Notes: generated by a model not told the origin, from the letters alone. A stretch of 64,000 nt of DNA from Pseudomonadales bacterium (GCA_028281885.1 JANQJA010000020.1:1-64000), one strand, 5' to 3'; positions 40,420-50,308 are shown, counted from the first letter of the stretch. Numbers and translations: made by a program.

Positions 40420-40919
40420 CGCCCGTTGAGCCGCTCATCATAGAGCCTTTTCACATCGTCGCTGAAGCAGGCGAAGATGATATCAAGCTCGCTTACCCCT
40501 TTAACGGACAGCACCGTGTCGACCGCGACGCGGGTTGCCTCCTGCGGCGGATAACCGTAGACGCCCTTGCTGATGGCCGGGAAAGCAATACTGGTCAGCG
40601 TCTTCCCGATGGCAAGACCGAGCGCGTTGCGGTAACAATTCGCCAGCAGTTCAGCCTCGCCGCCATTACCGCCCTGCCAGACGGGGCCGACCGTATGAAT
40701 CACATACTGACTGGGCAGCCGGTACGCCGCGGTCATTTTTGCCTGGCCAGTTTCGCAGCCCCTGAGCGCGCGACACTCCTCGAGTAGTTCCGGCCCGGCG
40801 GCCCGGTGAATCGCGCCATCGACACCGCCGCCACCGAGCAGGCTGTTGTTGGCGGCATTGACGATCGCGTCAACCTTCAGCGTGGTGATATCTGTCGTGA
40901 TTGCAGTGATGCCGGCCAT
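40416..40919 (-). CDS. Macro-domain protein (YmdB-like deacetylase)
   Basis: A 167-aa protein. [24 protein letters not shown] is the ADP-ribose-binding motif of the macro domain, and [20 protein letters not shown] the second loop. Relatives remove the acetyl from O-acetyl-ADP-ribose or reverse mono-ADP-ribosylation. It may control RNase III as in E. coli YmdB, but that is not shown. Confidence 0.93.
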   Translation of the reverse strand: MAGITAITTDITTLKVDAIVNAANNSLLGGGGVDGAIHRAAGPELLEECRALRGCETGQAKMTAAYRLPSQYVIHTVGPVWQGGNGGEAELLANCYRNALGLAIGKTLTSIAFPAISKGVYGYPPQEATRVAVDTVLSVKGVSELDIIFACFSDDVKRLYDERLNGR

Positions 40920-40939
40920 CGGAACACCTCGACAACAGG

Positions 40940-41824
40940 CTAGCCTGGTTGCTGCTGTCTGGCCAGCAGTGTGGTAAGGCCGTCGATAAAGGTCAGCGGC
41001 TGGTCAAGAAACAGATGATGGTAGGCATCGTTGACGCAGACGATCTGTTCCGCTGGAAACAGGTCCCGCGCCAGCGTCACGGCCTCGGCGGGGAAGAAGC
41101 GACTGTGTTCGCCATACATGAGGGCCACCGGGCAGGGCATCTGGCGGATCATCGACGCGGCGTCGGGCAATGTGATGTGTGGTTCGGCCATTCGCTGGAA
41201 CACACTCTGATCGAGCTTGAAGCAATAGCCTAAAGCGTTCTTCTTCAGTGAATGGGTGGCAATGTGATCAATGATGAAATCGTTGGCGCAGGGCTGTGGC
41301 GGACGCAGGCGAAATCGTCGCTTGCCCTCTTCAAGGCTGGCATAGTGACGGACCCGTTCGTTTGTTTTTGGCATGGTGCGGACGACGCGGCGACGGGGTG
41401 TGATCACGGAATCGGCGATGACAATGCCCGCCAGCGACTGCCCGTACAGGTGCCCGGTGATCCTCGTCATGGAACCACCAAAACTGTGGCCGACGATGTA
41501 CACAGGCGTGTTGTTGGCCTCTGCGCGGACGACGCACATGATGTCGTTGGCAAAGATCTCGGCGGAATAGGTGTCACGATGATCAGAGTCGCCGGCGCCG
41601 GAAAGATCCAGCGTGACAACGCGATAGTTACCGGTAAACGCGGGGGCGATGAAATCCCACCAGTGGCAATGGGCGCCATTGCCATGAACGAACACCAGCA
41701 AGGGAGATTCACTGGATGGCGGTGAGTATCTCCGATAGTGAATTCTTGCGGCATGGTTCTCGACGAAACGGGACTCGGCCGGCGTGTCGATGGCTTCGAT
41801 GAACCAGGCAGGTGGTTGCGGCAC
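40940..41824 (-). CDS. Alpha/beta hydrolase
   Basis: A 294-aa protein. [20 protein letters not shown] holds the oxyanion His-Gly, [15 protein letters not shown] the G-x-S-x-G nucleophile, [16 protein letters not shown] the acid region and [10 protein letters not shown] the catalytic His. The substrate is unknown. Confidence 0.87.
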   Translation of the reverse strand: MPQPPAWFIEAIDTPAESRFVENHAARIHYRRYSPPSSESPLLVFVHGNGAHCHWWDFIAPAFTGNYRVVTLDLSGAGDSDHRDTYSAEIFANDIMCVVRAEANNTPVYIVGHSFGGSMTRITGHLYGQSLAGIVIADSVITPRRRVVRTMPKTNERVRHYASLEEGKRRFRLRPPQPCANDFIIDHIATHSLKKNALGYCFKLDQSVFQRMAEPHITLPDAASMIRQMPCPVALMYGEHSRFFPAEAVTLARDLFPAEQIVCVNDAYHHLFLDQPLTFIDGLTTLLARQQQPG

Positions 41825-41897
41825 GCGTTACATCTTCTTGAAAATTGCCGCTAGTATAGCGAATGTCATCAACGATCCCTGAACGTGCACGTCGGTC

Positions 41898-43016
41898 ATG
41901 AGTGAACGAAATCCCTGGACCAATAAAACGGCGTCGGTCGCGATTGTGTTTGCCTTTCTGGTCGGACTTGTCGCTGCGCTGACGATTCGGACCGGGCATG
42001 TGATTTCTACCGGTGCAGCGGACGAGTCAGTGTCGGCGCTCTACTGGCGTATCCCGGTTGCATTCGGAACCAATCTGCCTGCCCTGGGTGACAACATCCT
42101 GTTTGTTGCTGACACGCTGGCGCAGACGACCGAGGGGAGGATCACGTTTGAAGTGTTTGAGCCTGGCATGCTGACGCCCCCTTTTTCGATCACGGAAGGG
42201 GTTAGGGACGGCAGGCTGCAGGCCGGCTACACCTGGGTGGGTTATGACCAGGGTCGTATTCCGGCCTCACCGTTGGTGTCCGCGGTGCCGTTCGGGATGG
42301 AACCCTGGGAGTTCGCGGCCTGGTACTACGAGGGAGAGGGACGGGCGCTCACTAACGAGTTATATCGGTCGCACAACATCGTGCCCATTCTGTGCGGGCT
42401 GATCGGACCGGAAACGGCCGGCTGGTTTCGTCAGCCGATTGACACCGTCGATGATCTCAGGGGGCTCAAGATTCGTTTTGCGGGTCTTGGCGGCCAGGTG
42501 CTGCAGCGGGTTGGCGCATCGGTCACATTGATACCCGGCGGTGAGATCTTCCAGGCACTGGAGAAAGGCGCCATCGATGCGACTGAATTCTCAATGCCGG
42601 CGATCGACCGACAACTGGGGTTCGATCGAGTCGCCCGCTATAACTATTTCCCTGGCTGGCACCAGACCTTTACCGCGTTTCATCTGGTGGTGAACGCTGA
42701 TGTCTGGGCCGGGCTCGGGGCTGCGGACCAGGCGCTGATTGAGACCGCGTGCACGGCCTCCATTATTCGAAATCTGGCCCGTGGTGAAGCGATCCAGGGC
42801 GAGGTCATGGCAGCATTCGAAGCCTCCGGTGTGGTGACGGCCAAGTTACCGATGGCCGTCCTGCGCGAACTGGAGGCGGTGACCGAATCGGTGATGGTTG
42901 AGGAAGCGCAGCGGGATGACATGTTCAATCGCATCAAGTCTTCCCAGGATGCCTTCATGGCCCGGTACCGGCGGTGGAAGGATCATGCTTACCTGCCGCG
43001 CGACTTCAGTCAGTAA
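41898..43016 (+). CDS. dctP: TRAP transporter substrate-binding protein
   Basis: A 372-aa protein with a membrane-anchoring N-terminus (ASVAIVFAFLVGLVAALTI), then the DctP domain: LYWRIPVAFGTNLPALGDNI, GLKIRFAGLGGQVLQRVGAS (the conserved ligand-binding Arg region) and GEIFQALEKGAIDATEFSMP. It resembles the TakP/mannitol-chloroaromatic type, suggesting 2-oxo- or other organic acids. It opens the TRAP operon. Confidence 0.9.
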   Translation: MSERNPWTNKTASVAIVFAFLVGLVAALTIRTGHVISTGAADESVSALYWRIPVAFGTNLPALGDNILFVADTLAQTTEGRITFEVFEPGMLTPPFSITEGVRDGRLQAGYTWVGYDQGRIPASPLVSAVPFGMEPWEFAAWYYEGEGRALTNELYRSHNIVPILCGLIGPETAGWFRQPIDTVDDLRGLKIRFAGLGGQVLQRVGASVTLIPGGEIFQALEKGAIDATEFSMPAIDRQLGFDRVARYNYFPGWHQTFTAFHLVVNADVWAGLGAADQALIETACTASIIRNLARGEAIQGEVMAAFEASGVVTAKLPMAVLRELEAVTESVMVEEAQRDDMFNRIKSSQDAFMARYRRWKDHAYLPRDFSQ

Positions 43017-43022
43017 GACGCT

Positions 43023-43541
43023 GTGCTCGATCTGCCTCCTACCCGGCTGTCCCGCCTGATTGACAATTTCCTGGTGCGTGTTGGCAATGGCGTTTCCTGG
43101 CTCTGGCTGATTCTGCTCGCGGTCATCGTCATCAACGTGACCTTGCGATACCTGTTCGCGGAAGGACGGATCGAATTTGAGGAGATTCAGTGGCACCTCT
43201 ATGCGGCGGGATTTTTGATCGGACTCTCGAGTGCCTACGTCAGTGATTCCCATATTCGGGTTGATGTGCTGCGCGAGCGGCTCTCGCCGACAACCCTTGC
43301 CTGGATCGAACTCTACGGAATTCTGCTGCTGCTGATCCCGTTTATTCTGCTGGTGCTCTTTGCCAGTTTTCCCTTTGTGTCCTACTCCTTTGCCACCGGT
43401 GAGGTTTCCGAGGCGCCGGGCGGTCTCGGTTATCGCTGGCTGATCAAGAGTGTATTGGTCATTGGTTTTGCCCTGCTGCTGCTGGCGTCAGTTTCCCGCC
43501 TGAGTCGGGTATGGTCCTTTCTGTTTGGGGGAGGGCGCTAG
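43023..43541 (+). CDS. dctQ: TRAP transporter small permease
   Basis: A 172-aa protein from GTG 43023 with four helices, e.g. GNGVSWLWLILLAVIVINVT, FEEIQWHLYAAGFLIGLSSA and LLIPFILLVLFASFPFV. The DctQ motif EIQWHLYA is intact. It works with DctM as the Na+-driven membrane unit. It overlaps dctM by 1 nt. Confidence 0.9.
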   Translation: MLDLPPTRLSRLIDNFLVRVGNGVSWLWLILLAVIVINVTLRYLFAEGRIEFEEIQWHLYAAGFLIGLSSAYVSDSHIRVDVLRERLSPTTLAWIELYGILLLLIPFILLVLFASFPFVSYSFATGEVSEAPGGLGYRWLIKSVLVIGFALLLLASVSRLSRVWSFLFGGGR

Positions 43542-44893
43542 TGCCTGTCGGCGACATCCTGTCGATCCTGATGTTCGTGTCGTTCATTGCCCTGATCTTC
43601 ACGGGTTTCCCTGTTGCCTGGGTGCTGGGTGGCCTCGCGGTGCTGTTCACTGCGGTGGGTATTATCGCAAGGGTCTATCTCGACCAGCCGGTCTTTGTCG
43701 ACTGGGCCTACTCGACGCTGATTGCGGATCGCATCTGGAGCCTGATGAACAACTGGGTGCTGGTGGCGCTGCCCATGTTTATCTACATGGGGCTGATGCT
43801 TGACCGATCCGGTATCGCCCAGCGATTGATGGCCGACTTCGTGCGGTTATTCGGTGGCATCCGCGGCGGCATGGCGGTAACCGTTGCCCTGATTGGTATC
43901 CTGCTGGCCGCGACCACCGGCATCATTGGCGCATCGGTGGTGCTGCTGGCGTTGCTCGGTCTGCCGCAGATGCTGGATCGTGGCTATGATGAGCGGCTTG
44001 CGGTGGGTACGGTCTGTGCGGTCGGTACGTTGGGTATCCTGATTCCACCCAGCATCATGCTGGTGCTGATGGCAGACCGGCTCGCCATGGCAGTGGGCGA
44101 TCTGTTTCTGGGTGCCTTGTTGCCAGGGATGCTGCTGGGCGCACTGTTTGTCTGTTACATCCTGGTCTATGCCTGGCTGAATCCTGAGGCGGCGCCGGTA
44201 CCGGCAGAGCGCGAACCGGTGGATAGCAGCCTCGTTCTTGATGTGTTCATTGCGGTGATGGCGCCGGTGGGGCTGATTCTGGCCGTGCTCGGCACCATCT
44301 TCTTCGGCATCGCAACGCCGACCGAGGCGGCGGGCGTGGGTGCCTTTGGTGCGACGCTGCTGGCGCTGGTGAATGGTCGACTCAATATCGACATGTTGCG
44401 CCAGGTGCTGCGGGAGACCACTCGGACCACAGCTTATATTTTCGCCATATTTCTCGGTGCGACCGCCTTTACGCTGGTACTGCGCGGCCTTGGCGGCGAT
44501 GCCCTGATTGAAGGCGCGCTGACCGGACTGCCGTTTCCGCCGGTGGGCATCATCATCACGATCCTGGTAGTCACCTTCCTGCTGGGATTCTTTCTCGACT
44601 GGATTGAGATCACCTTGATTGTGTTGCCGCTGGTGAGTCCCGTGGTGGTGGCGCTTGGTTTCGACCTGATTTGGTTCACGGTCCTGTTTGCCGTCTGCCT
44701 GCAGACGTCATTTCTCACGCCACCGGTTGGTTTTGCGATCTTCTACCTCAAGGGCGCACTGCCTGAAGGTGTTCAGGTCAGCACGATTTACCGTGGCGTC
44801 ATTCCCTTCATTCTGCTGCAGCTTGTCGGCCTTGTCCTGATCTTCATCTTCCAGGATCTGGTGCTCTGGCTTCCGGCACAGGCCTACGGCTAA
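43541..44893 (+). CDS. dctM: TRAP transporter large permease
   Basis: A 450-aa protein from GTG 43541 (GGGGGAGGG before it; the ATG at 43511 is inside dctQ). Helix content and motifs LPMFIYMGLMLDRSGIAQRL, GATTGIIGASVVLLALLGL-type segments and IPPSIMLVLMADRLAMAVGD match the DctM large subunit. The stop is 1 nt before the NtrC site of amtB. Confidence 0.93.
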   Translation: MPVGDILSILMFVSFIALIFTGFPVAWVLGGLAVLFTAVGIIARVYLDQPVFVDWAYSTLIADRIWSLMNNWVLVALPMFIYMGLMLDRSGIAQRLMADFVRLFGGIRGGMAVTVALIGILLAATTGIIGASVVLLALLGLPQMLDRGYDERLAVGTVCAVGTLGILIPPSIMLVLMADRLAMAVGDLFLGALLPGMLLGALFVCYILVYAWLNPEAAPVPAEREPVDSSLVLDVFIAVMAPVGLILAVLGTIFFGIATPTEAAGVGAFGATLLALVNGRLNIDMLRQVLRETTRTTAYIFAIFLGATAFTLVLRGLGGDALIEGALTGLPFPPVGIIITILVVTFLLGFFLDWIEITLIVLPLVSPVVVALGFDLIWFTVLFAVCLQTSFLTPPVGFAIFYLKGALPEGVQVSTIYRGVIPFILLQLVGLVLIFIFQDLVLWLPAQAYG

Positions 44894-44894
44894 C

Positions 44895-44909
44895 GCACCA
44901 ATATAGTGC
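44895..44909 (+). promoter_or_regulatory. NtrC-binding site upstream of amtB
   Basis: GCACCAATATAGTGC is a perfect GCACY-N5-RGTGC, the NtrC enhancer consensus. It lies 110 nt upstream of the sigma-54 promoter of amtB, a normal enhancer distance. A palindrome CTCATGA-TGGG-TCATGAG (44910-44927) follows directly; its role is unknown. Confidence 0.75.
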
Positions 44910-45018
44910 CTCATGATGGGTCATGAGCTGGCCTGACGCCTTTTTTCGGTGCGCTGGTGACCACGAAAAATCAACGGCTTAGCGCGAATCCCCGCTACAA
45001 CCGGGGTTTCAGGGGAGA

Positions 45019-45034
45019 TGGCATCAACTTTGCA
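45019..45034 (+). promoter_or_regulatory. Sigma-54 (RpoN) promoter of amtB
   Basis: TGGCATCAACTTTGCA carries the -24 GG (45020-45021) and -12 GC (45032-45033) with the required 10-nt gap. The predicted start is near 45045, 38 nt before the GTG. With the NtrC site this places amtB under nitrogen-limitation control. Confidence 0.8.
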
Positions 45035-45082
45035 ATTTTCATCAGCGAATGACTCACCCCAAAAACAAATCGGGAGGTATTT

Positions 45083-46342
45083 GTGGATCAAACCTTTGAA
45101 CTCCAATATGCGATAGACACGTTCTATTTCCTCATCTGCGGTGCGCTGGTCATGTGGATGGCCGCCGGCTTCGCAATGCTGGAATCGGGTCTTGTCCGTG
45201 CCAAGAACACGGCAGAGATTCTGACCAAGAACGTTGCGCTGTTCTCAATTTCCTGCGTGATGTATCTCGTCTGTGGTTACGCCATCATGTATGGCGGAGA
45301 TTACTTCCTGGCAGGTATCGCCGATGTTGATCCGGACGCAGTGTTAGGTGATTTTGCGGCCCAGGACGACTTCCGCGGTGGCTCGATTTACTCGGGTGCG
45401 TCTGATTTCTTCTTCCAGGTTGTGTTCGTCGCGACCGCCATGTCGATTGTTTCCGGTGCGGTGGCTGAGCGGATGAAACTCTGGGCATTCCTGGCATTTG
45501 CCGTGGTCATGACCGGCTTCATTTATCCGATGGAGGGTCTGTGGACCTGGGGTGGCGGTGCCGTGTTTGGCATGTACACGCTGGGAGACCTCGGTTTCTC
45601 TGACTTTGCTGGCTCGGGTATTGTCCACATGGCGGGTGCTTCAGCGGCACTGGCGGGTGTCATCCTGCTGGGCGCTCGTAAGGGCAAATACGGCGCAGAC
45701 GGCCAGATCAACGCGATCCCTGGTGCCAACCTGCCGCTCGCTACACTGGGTACTTTTATCCTGTGGATGGGCTGGTTCGGATTTAACGGCGGTTCGGTGC
45801 TCAAACTGGGTGATATTGCCAATGCAAATGCGGTGGCGATGGTATTCCTGAACACCAACACGGCGGCTGCTGGTGGCGCGATCGCAGCGCTGATTGTATC
45901 CCGAATCATGTTCGGTCGCGCTGACCTCACCATGATGCTGAACGGCGCGCTGGCTGGCCTGGTTGCGATTACCGCTGAACCTTCCACACCGACTGCCCTG
46001 CAGGCCACGCTTTGGGGTGCACTGGGTGGCGTCCTGGTCGTGTTCTCAATCCTCGCCCTTGATCGGCTGAAGATTGACGATCCGGTCGGCGCCATCTCGG
46101 TTCACGGCACCTGCGGTCTGCTTGGCTTGTTGCTGGTACCGCTGACCAACGACGGTTCGAGCTTCAGTGGCCAGCTGATTGGTGCGCTGACCATCTTTGT
46201 CTGGGTCTTTGTAACCAGCCTCATCGTTTGGGGCATCCTCAAGGTGACACTGGGAATTCGTGTGACCGAAGAAGAGGAGTACACAGGCGTCGACACCTCG
46301 GAGTGTGGTGTAGAGGCTTATCCGGAGTTCGTTCGCAGCTAG
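45083..46342 (+). CDS. amtB: Ammonium transporter AmtB
   Basis: A 419-aa protein with about 11 helices. His182 (GIVHMAGASAAL) and His341 (ISVHGTCGLLG) are the pore histidines, and AMLESGLVRAKNT a family signature. There is no glnK next to it, unlike the usual glnK-amtB pair. Start GTG 45083 follows CGGGAGG. Regulation by NtrC and sigma-54 is predicted from the upstream sites. Confidence 0.95.
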   Translation: MDQTFELQYAIDTFYFLICGALVMWMAAGFAMLESGLVRAKNTAEILTKNVALFSISCVMYLVCGYAIMYGGDYFLAGIADVDPDAVLGDFAAQDDFRGGSIYSGASDFFFQVVFVATAMSIVSGAVAERMKLWAFLAFAVVMTGFIYPMEGLWTWGGGAVFGMYTLGDLGFSDFAGSGIVHMAGASAALAGVILLGARKGKYGADGQINAIPGANLPLATLGTFILWMGWFGFNGGSVLKLGDIANANAVAMVFLNTNTAAAGGAIAALIVSRIMFGRADLTMMLNGALAGLVAITAEPSTPTALQATLWGALGGVLVVFSILALDRLKIDDPVGAISVHGTCGLLGLLLVPLTNDGSSFSGQLIGALTIFVWVFVTSLIVWGILKVTLGIRVTEEEEYTGVDTSECGVEAYPEFVRS

Positions 46343-46373
46343 TACAGCAGCGACAGGGTTATCTCCCTCTGTG

Positions 46374-46402
46374 GGGCGCTCTATTTGGGCGCCCTTTTTT
46401 TT
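46374..46402 (+). terminator. Intrinsic terminator of amtB
   Basis: GGGCGC (46374-46379) pairs with GCGCCC (46389-46394) around a 9-nt loop, followed by eight T's (46395-46402). It lies 31 nt after the amtB stop. Confidence 0.85.
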
Positions 46403-46484
46403 GCCTCGCGTTTATGGTCGAGCGGACCCGGAGGAGAAGCCCTTCGTCAGCTGATGCTGCTCGCCAGTCGGCCGCCCAGATGAA

Positions 46485-47024
46485 CTACTGATTCGCACCA
46501 GGCCAGGGTTCGATGACATCGGGCACCCGATCGATCATGATTTCTTCTTTGAAGACGCGAAACCCACGGGACTGATAGTTCCCGAGTGCGTGGTCATGAT
46601 CGAGGGAGCAGGTGTGAAGCCAGACTCGATTACAGCCTGGTCGCGCCCGGGCTTTTCGGATTGTGTCTTCAAGCAGGGCGCGCCCCAGGCCCTGGCCAAT
46701 ATGGCTTGGAATCAGGCCAAAGTAGCAGATTTCGACGCTGCCCCCTTGTTGTTCGAGTTCGCAATACCCGATGGGCGAACCGTCCAGGTAGGCCACCCAA
46801 AGCGATACCGCCGGGTCGTCGAACCGTTGTTGCCACTGCCGGATGTTCCACTCAAGGCGCATGTACCAGCGCCAGTTCGCACCGACGGCGAGATACAGAT
46901 AGCGGGCGAACGCGGGATCGGGCCGGTCGATCAGGTAAAGCTGGTAGGGTCTGTCCGGTGCTGGCGGAAGGTCATTCTTCGCCGGCATCTCCAGGTGCCA
47001 GACGTGGATGCGCATCTGTTTCAT
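46485..47024 (-). CDS. GNAT-family N-acetyltransferase
   Basis: A 179-aa protein. SVEICYFGLIPSHIGQGLGR is the acetyl-CoA motif (I-G-Q-G-L-G), and RVWLHTCSLDHDHALGNYQS then RGFRVFKEE motif B with the late Tyr region. The substrate is unknown. It is on the opposite strand to amtB. Confidence 0.87.
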   Translation of the reverse strand: MKQMRIHVWHLEMPAKNDLPPAPDRPYQLYLIDRPDPAFARYLYLAVGANWRWYMRLEWNIRQWQQRFDDPAVSLWVAYLDGSPIGYCELEQQGGSVEICYFGLIPSHIGQGLGRALLEDTIRKARARPGCNRVWLHTCSLDHDHALGNYQSRGFRVFKEEIMIDRVPDVIEPWPGANQ

Positions 47025-47043
47025 CGATGGCGATTCTAGCGGA

Positions 47044-47742
47044 TCAGTTGGCGATTACGATCCTGATTCGATGGGCGACTGACTGCGCGCTCCCCGCGAC
47101 ATCGCCGATGAGTTCGATGACCCTGTAAAGAAACATGGCGTCCACCGGGTCGACTTCTTCTTCGTGCTGGTAGAGCACCTGGTAAGCCTGGTGTTCAAGC
47201 AGGTCAGACTGACGTTCGAGTTTGTCGACCTGTTCGATGCCAGCGGAGATTTGGCGAGCACGTCCGGGAATGAATCCGGTGCCAACAAGTGTGTCAAGGC
47301 GCGCCAGCGTTTCTGCCAGTGCAGCTACCGTGTCCTGGGACTGTTGCACGCAGGCGCGGATATCGCCGTGCAGAAACTTCGGGAAGTGAATAGCGCGACC
47401 ACTGATGAGACCCGTCAGATCACGAACCGCATTCGGAATCTTGTCCTGGGTACGTACCCATTCCAGCAGTTCGTGTCGTGATACCGTCAGCAGCATGCCC
47501 GATGGTAACTGTAGCCGGATATTCCGTTTCTGCTCGTCGGCCGCGTGCTCAAGTTCGCAAATATGTCGGAACGTGCGCAGACTTGCACCACGATCATTCT
47601 TGATGACACTGTCAAAAAAAGGGCCGAGTTGTTGCGCGGCTTCATTACAGATAGCCATGTGTGCCCTGAGTGGCGTGATCAGGGAATCGCCAAAGAGCTG
47701 ATTGAAGACGATGTAAGGTTGGCTCATGGGACGCTCGGACAA
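47044..47742 (-). CDS. DUF47/TIGR00153 (PhoU-like) protein
   Basis: A 232-aa helical protein. HICELEHAADEQKRNIRLQL is the PhoU/DUF47 metal motif (E-x-x-x-D), and VDPVDAMFLYRVIELIGDVA the second. Such proteins usually sit beside a PiT phosphate transporter (pit), but none is adjacent here. A start five codons in (MSQPYIVF) is equally possible. Confidence 0.88.
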   Translation of the reverse strand: MSERPMSQPYIVFNQLFGDSLITPLRAHMAICNEAAQQLGPFFDSVIKNDRGASLRTFRHICELEHAADEQKRNIRLQLPSGMLLTVSRHELLEWVRTQDKIPNAVRDLTGLISGRAIHFPKFLHGDIRACVQQSQDTVAALAETLARLDTLVGTGFIPGRARQISAGIEQVDKLERQSDLLEHQAYQVLYQHEEEVDPVDAMFLYRVIELIGDVAGSAQSVAHRIRIVIAN

Positions 47743-47894
47743 GTTGCGAATATCTTAACGGAATCTTAATAATACGTCCCCGCCGGGCATCGGATGGGTG
47801 ATCCTGCGCCGCAACATGGCACCTTCAGGCCAGTCGACAAGGGACCTGGAGCAAATTCGTGCAGGCAGTTTGAAAGAAGACCGTTGGGACCCGA

Positions 47895-48410
47895 TCAGTG
47901 AACGCTGCGGGTTTCTGACGCATTTCGCCTGAACAGCAGGATTAGCAGCAGGCGCAACAGGTCGCTGAGCGCGACGCCGACGACCAGGGCTATGCCACCG
48001 CAAACGAGTGCTGATTCATTCAGTGTGATGGTCCAGGTGTAATGCAGCGTGGTTTCAGCGCGGAGTTCCGGGTCTGCCCGCAGGGCGAGATGAATCACGC
48101 GGTCCATGAGTGTCCCCTGCATCGCTTTGATCTCTGTCTGGAACAGGACACGGCGAGTGACCATGGCCGAGATGGCATCGGCTTCTTCGCGAAACACCGT
48201 GTCGCTGCTCGCACGATGACGGGCGATCAGCGCCTCAAGCGATCCATCGTGGTGACGATCGGCAATTTCCTGAAACCCTGACAGGTTCTTTTGCACCTCG
48301 ATGAGGTGAGCGTTAGCCCGATGATTGTACTGATCGAGATAGCCGGGTAATTGAAGGCCGCCCAGAGTCATTGCAAGTGCGAGGGCTATCGAAAAGTACC
48401 GATACAGCAT
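47895..48410 (-). CDS. DUF2937 family membrane protein
   Basis: A 171-aa protein with an N-terminal helix (YFSIALALAMTLGGLQL), a soluble middle with conserved EVQKNLSGFQEIADRHHDGS, and a C-terminal helix (LVCGGIALVVGVALSDLLRL). The layout and QLPGYLDQYNHRANA resemble DUF2937, recalled from memory and not checked. Function unknown. Confidence 0.75.
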   Translation of the reverse strand: MLYRYFSIALALAMTLGGLQLPGYLDQYNHRANAHLIEVQKNLSGFQEIADRHHDGSLEALIARHRASSDTVFREEADAISAMVTRRVLFQTEIKAMQGTLMDRVIHLALRADPELRAETTLHYTWTITLNESALVCGGIALVVGVALSDLLRLLLILLFRRNASETRSVH

Positions 48411-48455
48411 CAGCGCGCCTCCGACGGCTCTGGCCGGGTGGGTGAAGGGCGAAAC

Positions 48456-48944
48456 CTACTTCGCGGGTTTCGGGTTAACGGCGTGGAGGTTTGCCCGGTC
48501 GACATATTCTCTGTTGCCGTCGACACGATACATCCTTCGGTTGATGTTGGGGTAGTCGCAGACGTCGATCGCCGATCGGCTACCACCCATCAGGTAGACG
48601 AGATCCTCCGAAAATGGATTGCTCATCGCGTGCGGCATTGAGTGCTGTTTGAAACCCATGAAGTCGCCAGGGCCGATCTCGTGCCGGGTTGATCCGATTT
48701 GGGCGATGCCTCGTCCAGCCAGCACGTAGACAAATTCTTCATCGACGTGGTGAGTATGGAACTCGGTTGAGTCTCTGCCCGGTTCAACCCGAACCAGGTG
48801 AATGCCAATCTGGGTCAATCCTAGCGCGTCACTCAGTGAGCGCGTCATGCGAACCGCGTTGTCGTTGAATTGATGGACGTTCTCTCTTTCCGCCATGTTG
48901 GCAATCGCCGCGGCGGTTAGCAGGGCAACGTCCTGTTCGCTCAC
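48456..48944 (-). CDS. Cupin-domain protein
   Basis: A 162-aa protein. PGRDSTEFHTHHVDEEFVYV and GRGIAQIGSTRHEIGPGDFM are the two cupin motifs with metal-binding His and Glu. It overlaps rhlB by 4 nt and is the last gene of that operon. Metal and substrate are unknown. Confidence 0.88.
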   Translation of the reverse strand: MSEQDVALLTAAAIANMAERENVHQFNDNAVRMTRSLSDALGLTQIGIHLVRVEPGRDSTEFHTHHVDEEFVYVLAGRGIAQIGSTRHEIGPGDFMGFKQHSMPHAMSNPFSEDLVYLMGGSRSAIDVCDYPNINRRMYRVDGNREYVDRANLHAVNPKPAK

Positions 48945-50308
48945 CGCCTTCTCCTTCGGGGCTGCCTTTTGCCGCTGGCGGTGCCGGGATGAGATGGCGC
49001 CTTGCGTTCATAGGGCGGGGGCTCCGCCAGCAGGTGTGCCGGCGGTGGTGAGGAGGTCATGGGTTTACCCAACAGCGACTCGATGGCCGGAAGCATGAAA
49101 GCATCGTCCTCACAGGCCAGCGCAATCGAGATGCCTTCGTTACCGGCGCGCCCGGTCCGGCCAATACGGTGCACATAATCTTCCGGATCTTCGGGCAGGT
49201 TGTAGTTCACCACATGGCTGATGTCATCCACATGGATGCCGCGTCCGGCCACGTCGGTGGCGACCAGTACGCGAGTCTCGCCGCTCTTGAACTTGTCCAG
49301 CGTCGCGATTCGTTTGCGTTGAGGCACATCCCCGGTCAGCAGGCCGCAGTTGATGCCATTGCGATACAGTCGATCCGCCAGGTTGCGCGTTTCATCGCGG
49401 CGGTTCGCGAAGACGATGACCCGGTTCACATCATCCTGATGCAGCAGGTTGTACAGTACGTTGTACTTCTGATCGCTGGACGTCAGGTACACGCGCTGAT
49501 CGACCGATTCTACAGCGACCTGTTCGGGATCGATCGTGATCCGAATCGGGTCGACAGTCCACTGGCTGGCCAGGCGTTTGATATCTTCACTGAAGGTTGC
49601 GCTGAATAGCTGGGTCTGGCGCTTGTCCTTGAACGGCGTCCGGCGAATGATCGATTTCACGTCAGGAATGAATCCCATGCTTAGCATGCGATCTGCCTCA
49701 TCGATGATCAGCGTTTCGACCCGGGACAGATCAACGATGTTGCTGCGGGCAAAGTCGAGTAACCGGCCCGGTGTCGCGATCACGATGTCGACTACCTTTT
49801 GTAGCTGACGTTTTTGGCGCTCGTAGTCGATTCCGCCCACCAGGGTGGCGATCTGCAGGTCTGTATAGCGCGACAGCGACTCGGCATCTGCCGCAATCTG
49901 CATGGCCAGTTCGCGGGTCGGGGCGATGGCGAGGGCGAAAGGTGTGCCCTTGGCCCGCGATTCGATTTCCGGATTTTCCAGATGATAGGTAATCACCGAA
50001 ATCAGGAACGCGGCAGTTTTGCCCGTACCGGTCTGTGCCTGGGCGATGATGTCTTTGCCGTCCAGGGCAAACGGAAGCACCTCTTTCTGGACCGGCGTAC
50101 AGTGTTCGAAGCCCAGATCGATAATGGCACGGTTGAGTTCGGGCGGTAGTGACAGCTCAGCGAAGTCGGCCGGAACGTCTTTCTTCTGTCGCGGCCCTGC
50201 ATCTTGTTTTCGAGGTGTCGATTTTGTGTTGCCGGCCTGCGCAACCGCGGCTCCGGAATCGTCTTTGGAATTTTCCTCCGCCGAGAAGAGACTCTTAAGA
50301 AATTTCAT
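48941..50308 (-). CDS. rhlB: DEAD-box RNA helicase RhlB
   Basis: A 455-aa protein. Motifs: Q-motif region (FEHCTPVQKEVLPFALDG), I (AQAQTGTGKTAAF), Ia (APTRELAMQI), II (DEADRM), III (SATF) and VI (HRIGRTGRAG). The N-terminal 45 residues are Gln/Lys-rich and the C-terminus is Pro- and Arg-rich, as in RhlB-type helicases of the RNA degradosome. It overlaps the aminotransferase (4 nt) and cupin (4 nt). Confidence 0.9.
   Translation of the reverse strand: MKFLKSLFSAEENSKDDSGAAVAQAGNTKSTPRKQDAGPRQKKDVPADFAELSLPPELNRAIIDLGFEHCTPVQKEVLPFALDGKDIIAQAQTGTGKTAAFLISVITYHLENPEIESRAKGTPFALAIAPTRELAMQIAADAESLSRYTDLQIATLVGGIDYERQKRQLQKVVDIVIATPGRLLDFARSNIVDLSRVETLIIDEADRMLSMGFIPDVKSIIRRTPFKDKRQTQLFSATFSEDIKRLASQWTVDPIRITIDPEQVAVESVDQRVYLTSSDQKYNVLYNLLHQDDVNRVIVFANRRDETRNLADRLYRNGINCGLLTGDVPQRKRIATLDKFKSGETRVLVATDVAGRGIHVDDISHVVNYNLPEDPEDYVHRIGRTGRAGNEGISIALACEDDAFMLPAIESLLGKPMTSSPPPAHLLAEPPPYERKAPSHPGTASGKRQPRRRRR

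Noticed and set aside
47044-47742. Search for a PiT phosphate transporter next to the DUF47 gene
   Set aside because: Neither neighbour is a transporter; the expected pair is not present here.
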